64,000 bases of DNA from assembly GCF_021026295.1 (NCBI RefSeq), contig NZ_JAJNDA010000003.1, positions 310,001-374,000 on the forward strand. Reading direction: 5' to 3'. The stretch is from Actinomycetospora soli. Its GTDB lineage: Bacteria > Actinomycetota > Actinomycetes > Mycobacteriales > Pseudonocardiaceae. The notes beneath the pieces are model-generated. The model had not been told where the DNA came from. It did no database searches and saw nothing but the letters and a program-made list of their open reading frames with translations. Below are positions 43,229 to 52,271 of this stretch, in pieces; within the stretch, counting starts at the first letter, position 1, and each line of letters opens with the position of its first letter. The translations under genes and the position numbers were made by a program.

Positions 43229-44155
43229 TCAGCGACCGATCGGGTCGCGGTCCGCCTCGAGCGGGTCGAGCAGCGCTCCGTCGTCGTCGAGCCGGCCCTG
43301 CGCCGTCCTCGTCGACCTGACGGGGACGGGCGGCTCCAGCCCGGCGACGATACGCAGCGCGCTCACCACGTCGTCGGGTCGTACAGCCGGCGTGGTGTGC
43401 CGTACGACCGCCGACAGTGTCCCACACACCGCCGAGCGCGCATGCGTTCGGCGGTCGGTGTCCCGCGTTCCGCGCGTCGGCTCCGCTCCGCTGCGCACCG
43501 CCGTGTCCGCCGACGGGCGTGTCGTCCGCGTGTCGTCCCCTGTCGCTTCATCGTTCGGGTGACGCTCGTCGTGCGCGTCCGTGACGTCGTCGACGGCATC
43601 CCGCGACGGTTCCGCCGGCGGGTCCTCGACGACCAGCGACACGAGCGCCGAGCGGACGTCGAGGGTCCGCGGACCGTTCTTGGTCATCCGCTCGACCTCG
43701 ACGACGTCGGAGTCCAGCAGCGCCGCCACGGCGTCACCGAGGTCGGCCGGGGCCACCCCGGGCAGCTCGATCCGCCAGGACGAGCCGTCGATCCGGTCGG
43801 CGAGGGCGCCCGGCCCGGACCGCACGACGTCCAGGACGACGAGGCCCTCCGGCAGCACCGCCCCGACCTCGCGGGCGACCGCCGCGGGGTCCAGGTCGAC
43901 GGTCAGCCCGATCTCGACGAACTCGGCCTCGCTCGCCGCGCCCGTCGGCGACGCCCCGATCCACGACAGGCGCGGGTGCGGGCTGAACCCCTGGGACAGC
44001 GAGACGGGCACGCCCGCGCGGCGCAGCGCCCACTCCATCGCCCGGGCGACGTCGCGGTGGGAGCTGAACCGGGCGCGGCCGCGCTTCGCGAACCGCATCC
44101 GCACCTTCGCCACGGTCGGCGCCGATGGGTGCGCGGCCTCGCCCTTGTAGCTCAT
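43229..44155 (-). CDS. TIGR03936-type radical-SAM-associated protein (DUF2344)
   Basis: A 308-residue protein. Residues 15-180 match the DUF2344 domain found fused to or next to B12-binding-like radical SAM proteins (RMRFAKRGRARFSSHRDVARAMEWALRRAGVP ...). About 60 charged, low-complexity residues follow, then a short conserved end (VVRHTTPAVRPDDVVSALRI). Function is unknown; in actinobacteria it is always close to the next gene. The start overlaps that gene's stop (ATGA). Confidence 0.87.
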   Translation of the reverse strand: MSYKGEAAHPSAPTVAKVRMRFAKRGRARFSSHRDVARAMEWALRRAGVPVSLSQGFSPHPRLSWIGASPTGAASEAEFVEIGLTVDLDPAAVAREVGAVLPEGLVVLDVVRSGPGALADRIDGSSWRIELPGVAPADLGDAVAALLDSDVVEVERMTKNGPRTLDVRSALVSLVVEDPPAEPSRDAVDDVTDAHDERHPNDEATGDDTRTTRPSADTAVRSGAEPTRGTRDTDRRTHARSAVCGTLSAVVRHTTPAVRPDDVVSALRIVAGLEPPVPVRSTRTAQGRLDDDGALLDPLEADRDPIGR

Positions 44156-46176
44156 CGCGGGTCCTGCCCCGTCGCTCCGCCCGCCCCGGACAGCCTCGGG
44201 TTGTGCACCGGCGTCGAGGTCCGGGTCTCCACCGGCGTCAGCGGCAGCATCCGGCCCGGGGCCATCTCCCCCGCCGTCGGGCCGATCTGGATCTCGGTGC
44301 CCATCTGCGGGCAGACGCCGCAGTCGAAGCACGGCGTCCAGCGGCAGTCGTCCTGCTCCCGGGAGTCCAGCGCGTCCTGCCAGTCGTCCCAGAGCCAGCC
44401 CCGGTCCAGACCGGAGTCGAGGTGGTCCCAGGGCAGGACCTCGTGCTCGTCGCGCTCGCGGGTGGTGAACCAGAACAGGTCCACCCCCTGCGACGGGAGC
44501 TGCTGGGCGGCCGCGGTCTCCCAGCGCTCGAACGAGAAGTACTCGCTCCAGCCGTCGAAGTGCCCGCCGTCGCGCCAGACCGCCTCGATCACGCGCCCGA
44601 CCCGGCGGTCGCCGCGGGAGAGCAGTCCCTCGATCAGCGAGGGCTGCCCGTCGTGGTAGCGCAGGCCGACGTTGCGGCCCAGCGACCGGTCGGAGTTGAT
44701 CGCCTCGCGGAGCTTGCGCAGCCGGTCGTCGACGACCTCGGGCGCGGTCTGCGCCGCCCACTGGAACGGGGTGTGCGGCTTGGGCACGAAGGCGCCGATC
44801 GACACCGTGGCCCGCACGTCCCCGCGGCCGGCCGCCTTGCGCCCGGTGCGGACGACTTCGTGGGCCATGGCCGCGATCTGCAGCACGTCCTCGTCGGTCT
44901 CGGTGGGCAGACCGCACATGAAGTACAGCTTCACCTGGCGCCAGCCGTGCTCGTAGGCCGTCGCCACGGTGGCGATGAGCTCCTCTTCGGAGACCATCTT
45001 GTTGATCACCCGGCGGAGCCGCTCCGAGCCGCCCTCGGGCGCGAAGGTCAGCCCCGACCGCCGTCCGGAGCGGGTCAGCTCCTCGGCGAGGTCGACGTTG
45101 AAGGCGTCCACGCGGGTGGAGGGCAGCGAGAGGCCCGTGCCGGTGCCCTCGTAGCGGTCGGCGAGGCCCTTCGCGATCTCGCCGATCTCCGAGTGGTCGG
45201 CGCTGGACAGCGAGAGCAGGCCCACCTCGGAGTAGCCCGACGCGGCGAGCCCGGACTCGACCATCTCCGAGACGCCCTGCTTGGAGCGCTCGCGCACCGG
45301 CCGCGTGATCATCCCGGCCTGGCAGAACCGGCAGCCGCGCGTGCAGCCGCGGAAGATCTCCACGCTCATCCGCTCGTGGACGGTCTCCGCCATCGGGACG
45401 AGCGGCTTCTTCGGGTACGGCCAGTCGTCGAGGTCGCTGGTGGTGCGCTTGTGGATGCGCTCCGGCGCCGCCGGCGAGGTCGGTCGCACGGCGGCGATGG
45501 AGCCGTCGTCGTGGTAGTCGACGGCGTAGAGCGCGGGGACGTAGACGCCCGGGACGCCGGCGAGCCGCTCGAGCGTCTCGTGGCGCGAGAGGCCCTCCGC
45601 CTTCGCCGCCCGGACGACGTCGGTGATGTCCCCGACGACCTCCTCGCCGTCCCCGAGCGCGACGAGGTCGACGAAGTCGGCGATCGGCTCCGGGTTGAAG
45701 GCGGCGTGGCCGCCCGCGAGCACGAGCGGGTGCTCGGCGGACCGGTCGGCGGCGTGCAGGGGCACGCCGGCGAGGTCGAGGATCTCGAGCAGGTTCGTGT
45801 AGCCGAGCTCGGTCGCGAACGAGACGCCGAGGACGTCGAACGCCGCGACGGGGCGGTGCGCGTCCACCGTGAACTGCGGGACGCCGTGCTCGCGCATCAG
45901 CGCGGCGAGGTCCGGCCACACCGCGTACGTGCGCTCGGCCAGGGCGTCCGGGCGCTCGTTGAGGACCTCGTAGAGGATCATGAGGCCCTGGTTCGGGAGG
46001 CCGACCTCGTAGGCGTCGGGGTAGCAGAGCGCCCAGTGGACGTCGGCGTCCTCCCACGGCGTCACCGTCGCGTTGCGCTCACCGCCGACGTACTGCACGG
46101 GCTTGCGCACCCGGGGCAGCAGCGGCTCGAGCCGGTCGTACACCGACTCCGGCGCGGTCGACAGATCGAGGGACAT
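44152..46176 (-). CDS. TIGR03960-type B12-binding-like radical SAM protein
   Basis: A 674-residue iron-sulfur enzyme. The N-terminal part resembles a cobalamin-binding fold. The radical SAM core has the cluster motif CTRGCRFC (about residue 279) and GGS-type SAM site APEGGSERLRR. The C-terminal CFDCGVCPQMG may bind another cluster. The reaction is unknown, though RNA or peptide modification is often suggested for this family. ATG 46176; coupled to the DUF2344 gene. Confidence 0.9.
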   Translation of the reverse strand: MSLDLSTAPESVYDRLEPLLPRVRKPVQYVGGERNATVTPWEDADVHWALCYPDAYEVGLPNQGLMILYEVLNERPDALAERTYAVWPDLAALMREHGVPQFTVDAHRPVAAFDVLGVSFATELGYTNLLEILDLAGVPLHAADRSAEHPLVLAGGHAAFNPEPIADFVDLVALGDGEEVVGDITDVVRAAKAEGLSRHETLERLAGVPGVYVPALYAVDYHDDGSIAAVRPTSPAAPERIHKRTTSDLDDWPYPKKPLVPMAETVHERMSVEIFRGCTRGCRFCQAGMITRPVRERSKQGVSEMVESGLAASGYSEVGLLSLSSADHSEIGEIAKGLADRYEGTGTGLSLPSTRVDAFNVDLAEELTRSGRRSGLTFAPEGGSERLRRVINKMVSEEELIATVATAYEHGWRQVKLYFMCGLPTETDEDVLQIAAMAHEVVRTGRKAAGRGDVRATVSIGAFVPKPHTPFQWAAQTAPEVVDDRLRKLREAINSDRSLGRNVGLRYHDGQPSLIEGLLSRGDRRVGRVIEAVWRDGGHFDGWSEYFSFERWETAAAQQLPSQGVDLFWFTTRERDEHEVLPWDHLDSGLDRGWLWDDWQDALDSREQDDCRWTPCFDCGVCPQMGTEIQIGPTAGEMAPGRMLPLTPVETRTSTPVHNPRLSGAGGATGQDPR

Positions 46177-46193
46177 GGTTCTCCAGGGTAAAC

Positions 46194-47132
46194 GTGACCG
46201 TGAACCGCCCTGCGCGCGCGGGCGAACGATCTCCCGTGACCGGCACCGAGCGCGTCGTCCGCTCCGGCGACCTGCGGATCTGCACGACGACGACGGGCTC
46301 GCCCGACGATCCGGCCGTCCTGCTGATCATGGGCCTCGGGCTGAGCTACGACTGGTGGCGCGAGGACTTCTGCGCGGCGCTCGCCGCCCGCGGCCGGTAC
46401 GTCGTCCGGTTCGACAACCGCGACGTCGGCCGCTCCTCCCACGTCACCGGGGCCGGCATCTCGCCGTGGGGCTTCCTGACGCGGCGCGCCCGCCCGGTCT
46501 ACTCGCTGGGCGACATGGCCGACGACGCGGCGGCGGTGATCGCCGAGCTCGTGCCCGCCGGCCGGGCGCACGTCGTGGGGGCGTCCCTGGGCGCGATGGT
46601 GGCCCAGGAGGTCGCGATCCGGCACCCGGACCGGACCCTGTCCCTGACGTCGATCATGGGCCGCCCCGGCGACGGCCGGACCGGGAAGGTCTCGTGGCGC
46701 CGGGTCCCCGACTTCCTGCGGCCGCCCGCGTCCGACCCCGTCGAGGACATGGTCCGCACGTTCCGCCGCATCGGGTCCACGACCCGCACCGCGGAGGACG
46801 ACGAGGACGTGCGCGTGACGATGCGCCGCGCCGCCGGCCGGGAGGCGACGGTGGCGCACGACGGGCAGGGCGGCGGTCGTCAGCTCGCCGCGTGCGTGGG
46901 CGAGCGCGACCGCACGGCCGACCTGCACGGACTGCGGATGCCCGCGCTCGTGATCCACGGGGCCGCGGACACGGTCATCCGTCCCGACGGTGGCCGGGCC
47001 ACCGCCGCCGCCATCCCCGGCGCCGAGCTGCTCGAGCTGCCGGGGATGGGTCACGACCTCGCGCGGGCCTCGTGGCCCGCCGTCGTGGACGGGATCGTCC
47101 GGGTCTCCGGGATCAGCCGAACCAGAGCTTGA
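46194..47132 (+). CDS. Alpha/beta hydrolase
   Basis: A 312-residue hydrolase: strand [23 protein letters not shown] loop, nucleophile elbow GASLGAM (Ser near residue 144), acid in [10 protein letters not shown] and His in LPGMGHDLA. Substrate unknown. The frame opens at GTG 46194. GTG 46236 is an alternative start, with AACGAT 5 bases ahead as a possible leaderless promoter. Divergent from the radical SAM unit. Its last 20 bases overlap the end of ndk. Confidence 0.87.
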   Translation: MTVNRPARAGERSPVTGTERVVRSGDLRICTTTTGSPDDPAVLLIMGLGLSYDWWREDFCAALAARGRYVVRFDNRDVGRSSHVTGAGISPWGFLTRRARPVYSLGDMADDAAAVIAELVPAGRAHVVGASLGAMVAQEVAIRHPDRTLSLTSIMGRPGDGRTGKVSWRRVPDFLRPPASDPVEDMVRTFRRIGSTTRTAEDDEDVRVTMRRAAGREATVAHDGQGGGRQLAACVGERDRTADLHGLRMPALVIHGAADTVIRPDGGRATAAAIPGAELLELPGMGHDLARASWPAVVDGIVRVSGISRTRA

Positions 47133-47520
47133 TCTCGCGCTCGGCCGACTCCGGCGAGTCCGAACCGTGCACGATGTTCGAGCCGGTCTCGAGCGCCAGG
47201 TCCCCGCGCAGCGAGCCGGGCGTGGCCTTCTCCACCGGGTCGGTGCCGCCCGCGATCTGCCGGAACGCGGCGATCGCCCGCGGGCCCTCGACGACCATCG
47301 CGGCGACCGGACCGGAGGTGATGAACTCGATGAGCTCCCCGAAGAAGGGGCGCTCGGCGTGCTCGGCGTAGTGCTGCTCGGCCACCGACCGCTCGACGTT
47401 CTTCAGCTCCAGCGAGACCAGCCGCAGGCCCTTGCGCTCGATGCGCGAGACGACCTCACCGACCAGTCCGCGCTGCACGCCGTCCGGCTTCACCAGCACC
47501 AGGGTGCGCTCGTCGGACAC
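47113..47520 (-). CDS. ndk: Nucleoside diphosphate kinase
   Basis: A 135-residue enzyme that balances nucleoside triphosphates. Begins [23 protein letters not shown] and carries the phosphohistidine in NIVHGSDS. Normal length. GTG start with GAGGAG just ahead. In many actinobacteria ndk follows folC and a DUF4233 gene, as here, but with an AbiEi-like gene and a hairpin inserted. Confidence 0.97.
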   Translation of the reverse strand: MSDERTLVLVKPDGVQRGLVGEVVSRIERKGLRLVSLELKNVERSVAEQHYAEHAERPFFGELIEFITSGPVAAMVVEGPRAIAAFRQIAGGTDPVEKATPGSLRGDLALETGSNIVHGSDSPESAEREIKLWFG

Positions 47521-47535
47521 GGCGCTCCTCTCTGT

Positions 47536-48456
47536 TCACTCTCGACTGTCCGCGACGAGCCTACTGAGACCGCCGTCGCACGTTCCGTCCGGCTCCGGCG
47601 GGGGCGGGAGCCGCAGGGGGCGCGGCATCCCCAGCCGTGGTTCCGGGTCCCATCGCTCGTAGGCACGCGAGACCCAGCGCACCACGTCGTCGGCGGCCAC
47701 GCGGGCGCCGGGCCGGATCACCTCCCACCCGATCGCCCGTGCCCGCGCCCACCCGTCGCGGTCCCCGCCCAGCCCGACGCGGGCCTCCGGCCAGGCCAGG
47801 GCGAGACGCGCGACGAGGCCGCCGTCGGTGTCGAGCAGGCGCTGCTCGACCACCGGGACGGGCAGGCCACGCGCGAGGAGCCGCACCCGGCGTCGGGACG
47901 CCTCGTCGTCCGGGCTCCGCGGATCGACCCACGCGAGCACCGGTTCCACGGCCCGGACCTCGCGATCCCCGCGATGGGCGGCAGCGACGGCACGGACGTC
48001 GTCGGGAGCGAGGCCGGTGCGCCGGGTGAGCGCGTCGAGGGCGACGACCGCCTCGCCGCGCGGGAGCCATCGGGCGAGGTCGTAGGCGGCGCGCGCGGGG
48101 GTGGAGGAGCGGAGCCCCCCGCGGTGCTCGGTGAGCTCCTCCGGAGGCAGGTCGAGACGGTGCAGGCGCACGCCCGGGCAGGACCGCCGGCCACCCGGAC
48201 CGACGGCGAGATCGACGGTGACGTCGAGCGGGTCGTCCGGGGAGCCCCACAGCGCCGCGGCCGCCGTCCCCAGGACCACCGCACGAGGGTGGAGGAGCGC
48301 CGCGCCCGCCGCACGCACCGCCATGGTGACGACGGTGTCGCGACCCACCGACACGCCCGGGAAGAGCGATGTGAAGCGGCCGTCGACGACGTGATGACGC
48401 GTGAACGCCCCGGAGGCGATCAGGTCGGCATGGCGGAAGGGTCTGCTGGTGTCCAC
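47536..48456 (-). CDS. AbiEi-antitoxin-like protein with N-terminal winged helix
   Basis: A 306-residue protein. Residues 5-45 (FRHADLIASGAFTRHHVVDGRFTSLFPGVSVG) fit the winged-helix start of AbiEi-type antitoxins and DUF559-type proteins common in actinobacteria. The middle (AVLGTAAAALWG ... HRLDLPPEELTEHRGGLRSSTPARAAYDLARWL) is also typical. No AbiEii toxin is beside it, so a toxin-antitoxin role is not supported. I chose GTG 48456; an ATG at 48522 inside the hairpin would add 22 residues. Confidence 0.7.
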   Translation of the reverse strand: MDTSRPFRHADLIASGAFTRHHVVDGRFTSLFPGVSVGRDTVVTMAVRAAGAALLHPRAVVLGTAAAALWGSPDDPLDVTVDLAVGPGGRRSCPGVRLHRLDLPPEELTEHRGGLRSSTPARAAYDLARWLPRGEAVVALDALTRRTGLAPDDVRAVAAAHRGDREVRAVEPVLAWVDPRSPDDEASRRRVRLLARGLPVPVVEQRLLDTDGGLVARLALAWPEARVGLGGDRDGWARARAIGWEVIRPGARVAADDVVRWVSRAYERWDPEPRLGMPRPLRLPPPPEPDGTCDGGLSRLVADSRE

Positions 48457-48506
48457 ACCGGCTCGGACTCCGCCGCGGGCGGCACGGTTCCACCCTGTTC
48501 GGGCTG

Positions 48507-48571
48507 CTAGGCAGTTGATCATGTCGAGCGCGACGTCGCGGATGTCGCACTCGGCATGATCATCTGCCTAG
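48507..48571. repeat. 65-base long hairpin (28-bp stem)
   Basis: Outer arms CTAGGCAGTTGATCATG (48507-48523) and CATGATCATCTGCCTAG (48555-48571) pair at 16 of 17 positions. Inner arms CGAGCGCGAC (48525-48534) and GTCGCACTCG (48544-48553) pair at 9 of 10. Together they make one stem of about 28 bp with a 9-base loop. It contains the stop of the 57-residue gene and a possible ATG of the gene downstream. Confidence 0.8.
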
Positions 48572-48733
48572 CGGGTCCGGCAGGGGATCCTCGGGGACGC
48601 GCTGCTCGACGTCGTCGAGGTCGAGCGCGTCGACATCGACCTCGACCTCGATCGCGGTCCGCCGGGCACGCCGGACCTCACGCGTCTTGTCCCGCGAGCG
48701 CTGGGCGCGACGGGCACGGTTGTCGGACCCCAT
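48560..48733 (-). CDS. Small charged protein (57 aa), unknown
   Basis: A 57-residue protein with a basic N-terminal half (MGSDNRARRAQRSRDKTREVRRARR) and an acidic C-terminal half (EVEVDVDALDLDDVEQRVPEDP). Reads as a soluble, possibly nucleic-acid-binding peptide. It follows the DUF4233 gene by 17 bases, and its stop lies inside the 65-base hairpin. Family not recognised. Confidence 0.55.
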   Translation of the reverse strand: MGSDNRARRAQRSRDKTREVRRARRTAIEVEVDVDALDLDDVEQRVPEDPLPDPLGR

Positions 48734-48750
48734 CACCCCACCCTCGCAGG

Positions 48751-49143
48751 TCAACGGGACGCGAACCAGGCCTCCTGCCGACGGATCACCTCGCGGCGCA
48801 TCCAGAGCATCAGGCCCCAGACCAGGCAGAAGATCAGCCCGAGGACGCCCAGCGAGGGTGAGAGCACCCAGCCCAGGAGCATCAGGACCTGCAGCCCGAC
48901 GGCGAACGCCAGACCCCACGGCCTCAGGATCACCACGCAGCCGACCACCATGCCGACGGTCAGCACGATCACGAGCACGAGTTTCGCCGCGGTGATGCCG
49001 CCCTCGACGTAGTTCATCACCGGCAGCACGAGCGGCACCGCGATGGCCTCGAGGACCAGGCACGCCGACGCCGGCCCGCGGAAGGCCCGACGGGGGTCCG
49101 GCGGGCGCAGCGGCTCGTCCGGGGTCTCCTCCGGGGCGGTCAT
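48751..49143 (-). CDS. DUF4233 membrane protein
   Basis: A 130-residue protein with four hydrophobic helices and the ending MRREVIRRQEAWF, typical of the DUF4233 family that sits behind folC in actinobacteria. Function unknown. The ATG overlaps the folC stop (ATGA), so it is coupled to folate synthesis at least in expression. Confidence 0.85.
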   Translation of the reverse strand: MTAPEETPDEPLRPPDPRRAFRGPASACLVLEAIAVPLVLPVMNYVEGGITAAKLVLVIVLTVGMVVGCVVILRPWGLAFAVGLQVLMLLGWVLSPSLGVLGLIFCLVWGLMLWMRREVIRRQEAWFASR

Positions 49144-50690
49144 GCGGGCTCCCGTCCGAGCAGCGTGCGGGCCTCGCCGGCCGCGACCACGGAGCCGATG
49201 ACGAGGACACCGCCGCCGGCGGTCGCCCCGTCGTCGGAGGTCTCCTCGGACATCGAGATCGCGGTCTCGAGGGCCGCGTCCATCCGGGTCTCGACGACGA
49301 CGCGCTCGGACCCGAAGCGGGCGACCGCGAGCGCCCCCAGCCGGTCGGGGTCCATCGCCCGGGGCGAGGACATCCCGGTCACGACGATCTCGTCGAGGAT
49401 CGGCTCCAGTGCGGCGAGGATCCCGTCGGCGTCCTTGTCCCCCATGATCGCGACGACGCCGACGAGGCGCCGGAAGGAGAACTCGGCCTTGACCGCGGCG
49501 GCCGCCGCGGCCGCGCCGTGCGGGTTGTGGGCCGCGTCCACGACCACGGTCGGCGCCGAGCGCAGCCGCTCCAGCCGGCCGGGCACGCGGACGGCGGCGA
49601 AGGCGTCCCGCACCGCCTCGAGGTCCAGGCGGCGCGAGGATCCGGCCCCGAAGAAGGCCTCGACCGCGGCCAGCGCGAGCGCGGCGTTGCCGGCCTGGTG
49701 CTCGCCGAACAGCGGCAGGTAGATGTCGTCGTACTCGCCGCCGAGGCCCTGCAGACGCAGCTGCTGGCCGCCGACCGCGACGGAGCGCTCCAGGACCCCG
49801 AACTCGATCCCCGAGCGCGCGACCTCGGCGTCGACCTCCACCGCCCGCTCGAGCAGCACCTGCGCGACCTCGGGCGTCTGCTGCGCGAGCAGCGCCACCG
49901 AGCCCGGCTTGATGATGCCCGCCTTCTCCCGGGCGATCCCGAGGATGTCCGAGCCGAGGTAGTCCTGGTGGTCGAGCCCGATCGGGGTGATCGCGGCGAC
50001 GGCCGCGTCGGCGACGTTGGTGGCGTCCCAGGACCCGCCGAGGCCGGTCTCGATCACGCCGACGTCGACCGGCGCGTCCGCGAAGGCCGCGAACGCCATC
50101 GCGGTGAGCACCTCGAACTTCGAGCAGTGCACGCCGTCCACGCCGTCCCGGGCCCGGTCGACCACCCCGACGTACGGCGCGATCTCCTGCCACGTCTCGA
50201 CGTAGCGCCGGGCGGAGATCGGGCGCCCGTCGAGGGCGATCCGCTCGGTGACCCGCTGCAGGTGGGGGCTGGTGTACCGGCCGGTCCGCGGACCGATCCG
50301 GGTCAGCAGCGCGTCGATCATGCGGGTCACGGACGACTTGCCGTTGGTGCCCGCGACGTGGACGACCGGGTAGGAGCGTTGCGGCTCGCCGAGGACGTCG
50401 CACAGCGCGCGGATCCGGTCGAGCGAGGGCGCGATCCGCGTCTCCGGCCATCGCTGGTCGAGCTGGGCCTCGACCTCGCGCAGCGCCGCGAGGTCCTCGG
50501 CGGTGTCGTGCTCGGCCGCGGGCACGGCGTCCGGGTCGGGCCCGGTGCGGACCATGGCGTCCGCCAGGGCGCCGCCGCCCGCCGTCGTGTCACCGCCCGC
50601 GGCGGCGAGGAGCTGGGCGATCTCGTCCGGGTCGGTGTCGCCCGCGGCGTCCGTGTCGTCGCCGCCGAAGGTGTGGGGCTCGTAGCGCAT
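49140..50690 (-). CDS. folC: Bifunctional folylpolyglutamate/dihydrofolate synthase
   Basis: A 516-residue Mur-ligase-like enzyme that adds glutamate to folates. The ATP loop is HVAGTNGKSS (about residues 110-119), with YTSPHLQRVTERI and a C-terminal Mur ligase domain (VVVDAAHNPHGAAAA). About 65 acidic N-terminal residues precede the fold. ATG 50690 lies 8 bases after TAGGAT (50704-50699), consistent with leaderless expression. The usual valS neighbour is absent; an antiporter unit lies upstream. Confidence 0.94.
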   Translation of the reverse strand: MRYEPHTFGGDDTDAAGDTDPDEIAQLLAAAGGDTTAGGGALADAMVRTGPDPDAVPAAEHDTAEDLAALREVEAQLDQRWPETRIAPSLDRIRALCDVLGEPQRSYPVVHVAGTNGKSSVTRMIDALLTRIGPRTGRYTSPHLQRVTERIALDGRPISARRYVETWQEIAPYVGVVDRARDGVDGVHCSKFEVLTAMAFAAFADAPVDVGVIETGLGGSWDATNVADAAVAAITPIGLDHQDYLGSDILGIAREKAGIIKPGSVALLAQQTPEVAQVLLERAVEVDAEVARSGIEFGVLERSVAVGGQQLRLQGLGGEYDDIYLPLFGEHQAGNAALALAAVEAFFGAGSSRRLDLEAVRDAFAAVRVPGRLERLRSAPTVVVDAAHNPHGAAAAAAAVKAEFSFRRLVGVVAIMGDKDADGILAALEPILDEIVVTGMSSPRAMDPDRLGALAVARFGSERVVVETRMDAALETAISMSEETSDDGATAGGGVLVIGSVVAAGEARTLLGREPA

Positions 50691-50698
50691 CGAACCCG

Positions 50699-50704
50699 AT
50701 CCTA
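50699..50704 (-). promoter_or_regulatory. -10 element for folC
   Basis: TAGGAT on the minus strand ends 8 bases before the folC ATG, with no Shine-Dalgarno sequence between. Confidence 0.45.
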
Positions 50705-50712
50705 CGGCGCGG

Positions 50713-50829
50713 TCAGAACAGGGCCGGAATCTTGATCACGAGCTGGTAGACCCCGTAGAGGAACGGGATCAGCACCCACAGCCAGGCCAGCACCATCAGC
50801 ACCGACCGGGACCCCGTCGCCTGGCTCAT
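50713..50829 (-). CDS. Small subunit of MFS antiporter (38 aa)
   Basis: A 38-residue single-helix membrane protein (VLMVLAWLWVLIPFLYGVYQLVIKIPALF). Peptides like this are found directly behind OFA-type MFS genes and are thought to stabilise or tune the carrier. Its ATG overlaps the antiporter stop (ATGA). The coupling and composition make it a confident small gene. Confidence 0.8.
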   Translation of the reverse strand: MSQATGSRSVLMVLAWLWVLIPFLYGVYQLVIKIPALF

Positions 50830-52169
50830 CGCGCCGCCTCCTCGTGCACCCGGTCGTCGGTGCGGACGTAGTGCTTCGGGTCGACCGGCCGGATGAGCTC
50901 GTTCGAGATGAACCCGACGACCAGCAGACCGATCATGATCATGAAGGACACGCTGTACTTGCCCGGCCCGGGGACGTCGCCCTGGGCGTCGACGATCGCG
51001 TTGACCACCAGGGGCCCGAGCACCCCGGCCGCCGACCACGCCGTCAGGAGCCGGCCGTGGATCGCGCCGACCTGGTAGGTGCCGAAGAGGTCCTTCAGGT
51101 AGGCGGGCACCGTCGCGAACCCGGCGCCGTAGAAGGACAGGATGAGCAGCGAGGCGATGAGGAAGACGATCTTGTTGCCCTCGCCGATCGTCAGGATGAC
51201 CAGGTAGAGCAGCGCGCCGACGCCGAGGTACATCCGGTAGATGTTCTTGCGGCCGATGACGTCCGAGGCCGACGACCACACGAACCGGCCGAGCATGTTG
51301 GCCAGCGACAGGATCGAGACGAACGCGCCCGCGGCCGCGGCGATCACCGTCGCCGGGCCGGTCTCGGCGAAGAAGTCCTGGTAGATCGGGTTGGCCCGCT
51401 CCAGCAGCCCGATGCCGGCCGTGACGTTGAAGCACAGCACGACCCAGAGGAACCAGAACTGCGGCAGCTTGATCGCCGTCGCCGCCGACACCGCGACCTC
51501 GTCGCTCGCCGCCTGCTTCGACTGCTGCGGCGGGTTCGGCGGCGTCCAGTCGTCGGCGGGCACGCGGACGAGCAGCCAGCCCACCGACATGAAGATCGCG
51601 TAGCCGATGCCCATGACGAGGAAGGTCGCGCCCAGTCCGCCGGGCGTGGTGCCGAACGCCGCGAGCAGGTTGGTCTCGATCGGCGCGGCGATGAGCGCGC
51701 CGCCGCCGAAGCCCATGATGGCGATGCCGGTGGCCATGCCGGGACGGTCCGCGAACCACTTCATCAGCGTGGAGACCGGCGAGATGTAGCCGATGCCGAG
51801 GCCGATGCCGCCGAAGAAGCCGTAGCCGATCACGACCAGCCAGAACTGGGACAGGAAGAGCCCGACGGCCGAGATGAGGAAGCCGGCCGAGAAGAAGCAC
51901 ATCGACACGAACATCGCCCAGCGCGGACCGCGCCGTTCGACGGTGGTGCCACCGAAGGCCGCCGACAGGCCGAGCATGACGATCGCGAGCTGGAAGGGCA
52001 GCGCCGTCGCCGTGCCGGAGAGGTCGAGCCCCTCACCCAGCCCGGTCTTCAGGTTGCTCCACGCGTAGGCCTGACCGATGGAGAGGTGCACGGCGAGGGC
52101 CGCGGGCGGGACGAGCCAGCGGCTCCACCCCGGCGGTGCGACGATGGCCGAGCGGTCCAGGAATCCCAA
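50826..52169 (-). CDS. OFA-family MFS transporter (oxalate/formate antiporter-like)
   Basis: A 447-residue carrier with twelve predicted helices. The first part (VHLSIGQAYAWSNLKTGLGEGLDLSG) and FFGGIGLGIGYISPVSTLMKWFADRPGMATGIAIMGFGGGALIAAP are typical of the oxalate/formate antiporter family. Substrate could be oxalate, formate or another monocarboxylate. TTG 52169 has GGAGG five bases ahead. Divergent from fdhD, which supports a link to formate. Confidence 0.87.
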   Translation of the reverse strand: MGFLDRSAIVAPPGWSRWLVPPAALAVHLSIGQAYAWSNLKTGLGEGLDLSGTATALPFQLAIVMLGLSAAFGGTTVERRGPRWAMFVSMCFFSAGFLISAVGLFLSQFWLVVIGYGFFGGIGLGIGYISPVSTLMKWFADRPGMATGIAIMGFGGGALIAAPIETNLLAAFGTTPGGLGATFLVMGIGYAIFMSVGWLLVRVPADDWTPPNPPQQSKQAASDEVAVSAATAIKLPQFWFLWVVLCFNVTAGIGLLERANPIYQDFFAETGPATVIAAAAGAFVSILSLANMLGRFVWSSASDVIGRKNIYRMYLGVGALLYLVILTIGEGNKIVFLIASLLILSFYGAGFATVPAYLKDLFGTYQVGAIHGRLLTAWSAAGVLGPLVVNAIVDAQGDVPGPGKYSVSFMIMIGLLVVGFISNELIRPVDPKHYVRTDDRVHEEAAR

Positions 52170-52271
52170 CGCGACCTCCACTGTGCGCAACCGAGTGTGA
52201 TCGGTGTGTGACCGCTGCACTATCGCACCGGTGGGGACAATCAGCCATTCGGGACGAAGGAGGTGGTTCCG

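Noticed and set aside
47536-48456. A toxin-antitoxin system
   Set aside because: Only an AbiEi-like protein is present; no AbiEii or other toxin gene is adjacent.
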